From Rhodanobacter sp. C01 (GTDB lineage: Bacteria > Pseudomonadota > Gammaproteobacteria > Xanthomonadales > Rhodanobacteraceae): a stretch of 64,000 nt of DNA. How positions within the stretch are numbered: position 1 is the first letter of the stretch; each line of letters begins with the position of its first letter. The position numbers and the translations under genes were made by a program. Of the stretch, positions 60,086 through 64,000 are shown piece after piece. Under the pieces are notes generated by a model. The model was given only the letters and a program-made list of their open reading frames with translations. It ran no database searches and was not told the DNA's origin. The DNA is taken from the NCBI RefSeq assembly GCF_002001045.1, contig NZ_MUNR01000008.1, positions 1-64,000 of the forward strand. Reading direction: 5' to 3'.

Positions 60086-61036
60086 ATGCCCTTTCTCGAA
60101 CTCTCCCTAACCATCCGCGTCCAGCAGCAGCCGCACGTGGAAGAATCGCTGGATGATCTCGGCGCGCTGTCGATCACGCTGCAGGATGCAGATGCGGAGA
60201 CGCCAGATGAGCAGGCGATCTTCGAACCCGGTGTAGGCGAATTGCCGCTGTGGCCGACGATCACGCTGAACGCGCTGTTCGACGAGCACACCGATCGTCG
60301 CGGCCTCACCGAGGCGCTCGGCGAGCTGCTGCCCTGGCTTGAACCTGATCAGCTGACCTTCCGCGAGGTCGCCGACCAGGACTGGGAGCGCGCATGGATG
60401 GACCAGTTCAAGCCGATGCCGTTTGGCCGCCGGCTGTGGATTTATCCGTGGAACATCGAACCGCCGGCTGATGACGGACAGGTCGTGGTGCGACTCGATC
60501 CCGGCCTTGCCTTCGGCAGCGGCACGCATCCGACCACCGCGCTGTGCCTCGAATGGCTGGATGGTCTCGACCTGGCCGGCAAGACGGTCACCGACTACGG
60601 TTGCGGCTCCGGCATCCTTGCGATCGCCGCGCTGAAGCTCGGTGCAGTCAGCGCGATCGGCGTCGACAACGATCCGCAGGCGCTCACCGCATCCATCGAC
60701 AATGCCGAACGCAACGACGTTGCGGATCGCCTCGCCGTGTTCCTGCCCGAAGATTTCAATGTAGCGGCCGCTCCTGCGCATCCTGCGCCCGCGGCACTTG
60801 TGCATCCATGCACCTCGCCGGCCGATGTCTTTATCGCGAACATCCTCGCTGGCCCGCTCGGCGCCCTGGCACCGACCTTCGCTGCCGCCGCGAAACCCGG
60901 CGCACCCTTCGCGATCTCCGGCATCCTCAATGGTCAGCAGGACGAACTGTTGCAGCGCTATGCCGAGTGGTTCGACGATCTGCGCGTGGACACCCGCGAA
61001 GACTGGGTCCGCATCAGCGGCCACCGCCGCGCCTGA
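60086..61036 (+). CDS. prmA: Ribosomal protein L11 methyltransferase
   Basis: Trimethylates ribosomal protein L11 at several residues, including the N-terminus. The 316-residue protein has the N-terminal substrate-recognition domain (LELSLTIRVQQQPHVEESLDDLGALSITLQDAD) and the SAM domain with FGSGTHPTTALCLEWLD, VTDYGCGSGILAIAALKLGA and IANILAGPL. An Ala/Pro-rich insertion of about 20 residues (AAPAHPAPAALVHP) lies within the methyltransferase domain. The start follows the right arm of the inverted repeat, which may influence its translation. Confidence 0.96.
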   Translation: MPFLELSLTIRVQQQPHVEESLDDLGALSITLQDADAETPDEQAIFEPGVGELPLWPTITLNALFDEHTDRRGLTEALGELLPWLEPDQLTFREVADQDWERAWMDQFKPMPFGRRLWIYPWNIEPPADDGQVVVRLDPGLAFGSGTHPTTALCLEWLDGLDLAGKTVTDYGCGSGILAIAALKLGAVSAIGVDNDPQALTASIDNAERNDVADRLAVFLPEDFNVAAAPAHPAPAALVHPCTSPADVFIANILAGPLGALAPTFAAAAKPGAPFAISGILNGQQDELLQRYAEWFDDLRVDTREDWVRISGHRRA

Positions 61037-61140
61037 GCGCAGCGACCGGCTCGAATGCACATCACCAACGATGCGCATTCGCCCGCGAACCAGCGAGGCT
61101 GCCCTGTTAAGCTTGCTGCATACTGATCGAAGCGGCCCGC

Positions 61141-61986
61141 ATGTACACCCAATGCCCTGAATGCCTGTCCGTGTTCTCGCTGGATGTGCACACGCTTGCG
61201 CAGGCGCATGGCCACGTCGTGTGCGGGCATTGCCAGGCCTGGTTCGACAGCATCGCCACGCTCACCGACCAGTTGCCACCGGAACCGTTCCACGAGCTGC
61301 CGGTAAACGAACCCGCCCTTGAGCCGCCGCGCATCGACCTGGTGGTCTACCGGCCACGACCTGACCCAGCGGCCGTGATCGAGAGCGACGCGGCGACAGT
61401 TGAAACCTCGAAGGAAGAAGACTTTTCGCAACTGGTGTTCGCACCGCGTTTTGCGCGCGAGTCATCCGCGCACCAGCCAACACGGTCAGCGCGCCCGCGA
61501 CATGTGCACTCGACTGGCGAACGTCGCTGGCCATGGGTTGTCGCCTGCACCCTGCTCGCCTTGCTGCTCGCCGCCCAGCTGGGCTGGGCCGAACGCGACC
61601 CGCTGATTCGCAATCCCACTACCGGGGGCTGGCTGCGCATCAGTTGCGCGATACTCGGCTGCCCGCTTCCACTGGTAGCCGCACCAGAGCAGTTGCGCCT
61701 GCTCGCCAGCAATGTGCAGGCGCACCCCAGCGTCGCGGGCGCACTGATGATCAGCGCCCGCGTGCGCAACGATGCGATGTTTGCCCAACCCTATCCCATA
61801 CTGACAATCACCCTGTCGAACGCACAAGGGCAGCGGATCGCCATGCGTCGATTACGACCTGACGAATATCTTGACGACCCTGTCCTGCTGAACCGCGGCC
61901 TGGCTCCGGGTGCCAGCGCCGTGTTGCTGCTCGAGGTGGAGGATCCCGGCGACAAGGCAGTCGGTTTCGAATTCGGTTTCGAATAG
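61141..61986 (+). CDS. Zinc-ribbon and DUF3426 domain membrane protein
   Basis: A 281-residue protein. It begins with a MJ0042-type zinc ribbon (CPECLSVFSLDV...CGHCQAWF), then an acidic, Pro/Glu-rich low-complexity linker (about 60-110), one transmembrane helix (PWVVACTLLALLLAAQLGWA) and a C-terminal DUF3426 domain (NVQAHPSVAGALMISARVRNDAMFAQPYPILTITLSNAQGQ). The function of the family is unknown; it is usually adjacent to prmA or fis in this lineage, as here. Confidence 0.88.
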   Translation: MYTQCPECLSVFSLDVHTLAQAHGHVVCGHCQAWFDSIATLTDQLPPEPFHELPVNEPALEPPRIDLVVYRPRPDPAAVIESDAATVETSKEEDFSQLVFAPRFARESSAHQPTRSARPRHVHSTGERRWPWVVACTLLALLLAAQLGWAERDPLIRNPTTGGWLRISCAILGCPLPLVAAPEQLRLLASNVQAHPSVAGALMISARVRNDAMFAQPYPILTITLSNAQGQRIAMRRLRPDEYLDDPVLLNRGLAPGASAVLLLEVEDPGDKAVGFEFGFE

Positions 61987-62127
61987 CACTTAAAATTATC
62001 GGCCCGCACGGGTAGACTCGACTCCCTGCGCAGATTGCCAACCGGTGCTCATACGCATCGAGAGCTGCAGCGATAATCAAAAACACATGCAGCGGCCCAC
62101 GCAGCCGCCGCTACGTACACGAGGGAG

Positions 62128-62445
62128 ATGTCCGTGAATGCCGTAAGACTGCCTGCCGTCGAGGCCGCAAAGCAGACCTCGTCGCAAGGCACCGATTCGC
62201 AGGTTGCCAGTTCTCAGAGTGCACTGAGCGAATGCGTCAGCCGTACGGTACGCCGCTACCTTGCCGACATCGGCGACACCGAATGCGCCGAGGGTCTGCA
62301 CGCACTGGTGCTGCGCGAGGTTGAGGTGCCACTGTTGCGTGAAGTGCTGGCCTTCCACGACGGCAACCAGAGCCGCGCCGCCAGCGCGCTCGGCATCAAC
62401 CGTGCCACCCTGCGCAAGAAACTGGCCGCCCACGGCCTGCTGTAA
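62128..62445 (+). CDS. fis: Fis family DNA-binding protein
   Basis: A 105-residue nucleoid protein. The C-terminal helix-turn-helix is Fis-like: EVLAFHDGNQSRAASALGINRATLRKKLAAHGLL. The N-terminal 35 residues are Ser/Gln-rich and poorly conserved. Fis bends DNA and activates rRNA promoters in enterics, which is relevant to the predicted rrn promoter at the left edge. A GGGAGATG start region supports ATG 62128. Confidence 0.9.
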   Translation: MSVNAVRLPAVEAAKQTSSQGTDSQVASSQSALSECVSRTVRRYLADIGDTECAEGLHALVLREVEVPLLREVLAFHDGNQSRAASALGINRATLRKKLAAHGLL

Positions 62446-62491
62446 TTTCTGATAAAGGCCGCCTGCCAAGGCCGCCCATCAATCAGACGGC

Positions 62492-62497
62492 TATAAT
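62492..62497 (+). promoter_or_regulatory. Consensus -10 upstream of purH
   Basis: A perfect TATAAT lies 31 bases before the purH start. A clear -35 is not seen at 16-18 bases. purH in proteobacteria may be repressed by PurR, but I find no obvious PurR box. Confidence 0.5.
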
Positions 62498-62527
62498 GAG
62501 CGGCTTTCCCCTCCTGGAAACCCGCAC

Positions 62528-64000
62528 ATGTCCACGCCCCAGCTCGTCCCGGTCCGTCGCGCCCTGCTCAGCGTCTCCGACAAGACCGGCCTGATCGACC
62601 TGGGCCGACGCCTGACCGCCAAGGGTATTGAACTGCTCTCCACCGGTGGCAGCGCCAAGGCACTGCGCGAGGCCGGCATCGCGGTCACCGACGTCAGCGA
62701 CGTCACCGGTTTCCCGGAAATCATGGACGGCCGCGTCAAGACGCTGCACCCGAAGGTGCACGGTGGCCTGCTCGGCCGGCGCGGCACGGACGATGCCGTC
62801 ATGACCGAGCTCGGCATCGCGCCGATCGACCTGCTGGTGCTGAACCTGTATCCGTTCGAGAGCACCGTGGCGAAGCCCGGCTGCACACTGGAAGACGCCA
62901 TCGAGAACATCGATATCGGCGGCCCGGCGATGCTGCGCTCGGCGGCGAAGAACTGGAACGATGTCGGCGTGCTGACCTCGCCCGATCAATACGACGCCGC
63001 GCTGGCCGAAATCGAACAGCATGGCGGTCTCAGCCGTGCCACCCGCTTCAAGCTGGCGGTCGCCGCGTTCAACAACGTCTCCAGCTACGACGGCGCGATC
63101 AGCGACTACCTGTCGGCGCTGCAGCTCAACGAGACGCAGGACGCCATCGCAGGACATGACGCCTTCCCCGGCCAAGCGAACGGTCGTTTCGTGAAACTGA
63201 TGGACCTGCGCTACGGCGAGAACCCGCACCAGCAGGCGGCGTTCTACCGCGACCTGTATCCGGCACCCGGCACCTTGGCCACGTTCCGCCAGCTGCAGGG
63301 CAAGGAGCTGTCGTTCAACAACATCGCCGACGCCGATGCCGCATGGGAGTGCGTGCGCAGCTTCACCAAACCGGCCTGCGTGATCGTCAAGCACGCCAAC
63401 CCCTGCGGTGTCGCGGTGAGCCTGGACGGCATCGGCAAAGCCTACGACCTCGCCTACCAGACCGATCCCACCTCGGCCTTCGGCGGCATCATTGCGTTCA
63501 ACCGCGACGTGGACGGCGCCACCGCGCAGGCCATCGTGGCGCGCCAGTTCGTCGAGGTGGTGCTGGCGCCGGGCTATGCGGATGAGGCGCTGAAGGCCTT
63601 CGCCAAGAAAGGCAACGTGCGCGTGCTGGTGATTCCGTTGCCGGACGATGGCAGCCTACTGCACGCCCATCCGGGCAACAATTCCAAGCGCGTGGGTTCC
63701 GGCCTGCTGATCCAGAGCGCCGACCTCGGCATGGTTGGCGCGGAGGATCTGAAGATCGTCACCCGCCGTGCGCCGACCGAAGCGCAGATCCATGATCTGA
63801 TCTTCGCCTGGAAGGTGGCCAAGTTCGTCAAGAGCAATGCCATCGTGTATGCGCGCGATCGCCAGACCATCGGCATCGGCGCCGGCCAGATGAGCCGCGT
63901 CTACAGCGCGAAGATCGCCGGCATCAAGGCGGCCGACGAAAAGCTCGAAGTGCGCGGCTCGGTGATGGCTTCCGACGCGTTCTTCCCGTTTCGCGACGGC
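62528..64000 (+). CDS. purH: AICAR transformylase/IMP cyclohydrolase, 5' part only
   Basis: The two last steps of de novo purine synthesis. The first 491 codons are present and the frame runs off the window without a stop (full family length is about 520-530). The cyclohydrolase domain begins [21 protein letters not shown] and has STGGSAKAL and NLYPFEST; the transformylase domain has [25 protein letters not shown] and SDAFFPF. ATG 62528 is supported by CTCCTGGA-type spacing and the family start. Confidence 0.97.
   Translation, partial: MSTPQLVPVRRALLSVSDKTGLIDLGRRLTAKGIELLSTGGSAKALREAGIAVTDVSDVTGFPEIMDGRVKTLHPKVHGGLLGRRGTDDAVMTELGIAPIDLLVLNLYPFESTVAKPGCTLEDAIENIDIGGPAMLRSAAKNWNDVGVLTSPDQYDAALAEIEQHGGLSRATRFKLAVAAFNNVSSYDGAISDYLSALQLNETQDAIAGHDAFPGQANGRFVKLMDLRYGENPHQQAAFYRDLYPAPGTLATFRQLQGKELSFNNIADADAAWECVRSFTKPACVIVKHANPCGVAVSLDGIGKAYDLAYQTDPTSAFGGIIAFNRDVDGATAQAIVARQFVEVVLAPGYADEALKAFAKKGNVRVLVIPLPDDGSLLHAHPGNNSKRVGSGLLIQSADLGMVGAEDLKIVTRRAPTEAQIHDLIFAWKVAKFVKSNAIVYARDRQTIGIGAGQMSRVYSAKIAGIKAADEKLEVRGSVMASDAFFPFRDG

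Overview
The window is about 64 kb of GC-rich chromosome from a gammaproteobacterium of the Xanthomonadales/Lysobacterales, most likely Rhodanobacteraceae (Dyella, Rhodanobacter, Luteibacter or Frateuria type). This placement is inferred from several features seen together: a short-lid adenylate kinase, a pyrophosphate-dependent phosphofructokinase, an isoaspartyl-methyltransferase-like gene directly before tolC, groESL behind a CIRCE element, and an EamA gene between cutA and dsbD. The content is chromosomal core plus a lipopolysaccharide (LPS) region. I see no insertion sequence, prophage, CRISPR array, tRNA gene or conjugation gene.

Layout. The left edge (about 1-150) reads on the minus strand like the promoter and antitermination leader of a ribosomal RNA operon whose 16S gene would lie outside the window. 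Next come a DUF192 lipoprotein, rubredoxin, thiE-hemL, a glyoxalase, an acetylornithine-type aminotransferase and a sigma-54 activator (322-6612). A minus-strand group adk / mpl / LON-domain protein / short-chain dehydrogenase follows (6880-10432). From 10624 to 18605, in one orientation, lie PPi-phosphofructokinase, an RcnB-like protein, the membrane H+-pyrophosphatase, a secreted prolyl oligopeptidase, a prolyl-4-hydroxylase-like enzyme and soluble pyrophosphatase: three pyrophosphate-handling enzymes within 8 kb. A LysR/MFS divergent pair, two oxidoreductases and a ferritin-like protein follow. Then thiC, under a TPP riboswitch, is trailed by an unusual fusion of an aspartyl-hydroxylase-like domain to a sulfotransferase.

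27740-38272 is an envelope region: a TetR regulator, the methyltransferase and tolC, then waaA, lpxL, a cytoplasmic polysaccharide deacetylase, three glycosyltransferases and a WaaL-type O-antigen ligase. 38326-50692 holds assorted genes: a zinc-ribbon protein, a Yip1-type membrane protein, YceI, a nitroreductase, an ELM1-like protein, a propeller-sensor diguanylate cyclase, glnE and an LTA-synthase-like phosphoglycerol transferase. 50829-53005 is groESL with CIRCE. To the right edge: cutA, an EamA exporter, dsbD with a duplicated N-terminal domain, a TlpA-like thioredoxin, aroQ, accB-accC, prmA, a DUF3426 protein, fis and the 5' part of purH, which runs off the window.

Non-coding structure is unusually clean. 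Several convergent gene ends carry long perfect hairpins (22 bp at tolC/waaA, 23 bp at the Yip1/YceI pair). A REP/BIME-like pair of palindromes lies before cutA, and a nested 20-bp inverted repeat lies between accC and prmA. No single locus looks like a wholly new multi-gene system. The best candidates for follow-up are the hydroxylase-sulfotransferase fusion, the pyrophosphate cluster and the deacetylase inside the LPS genes.
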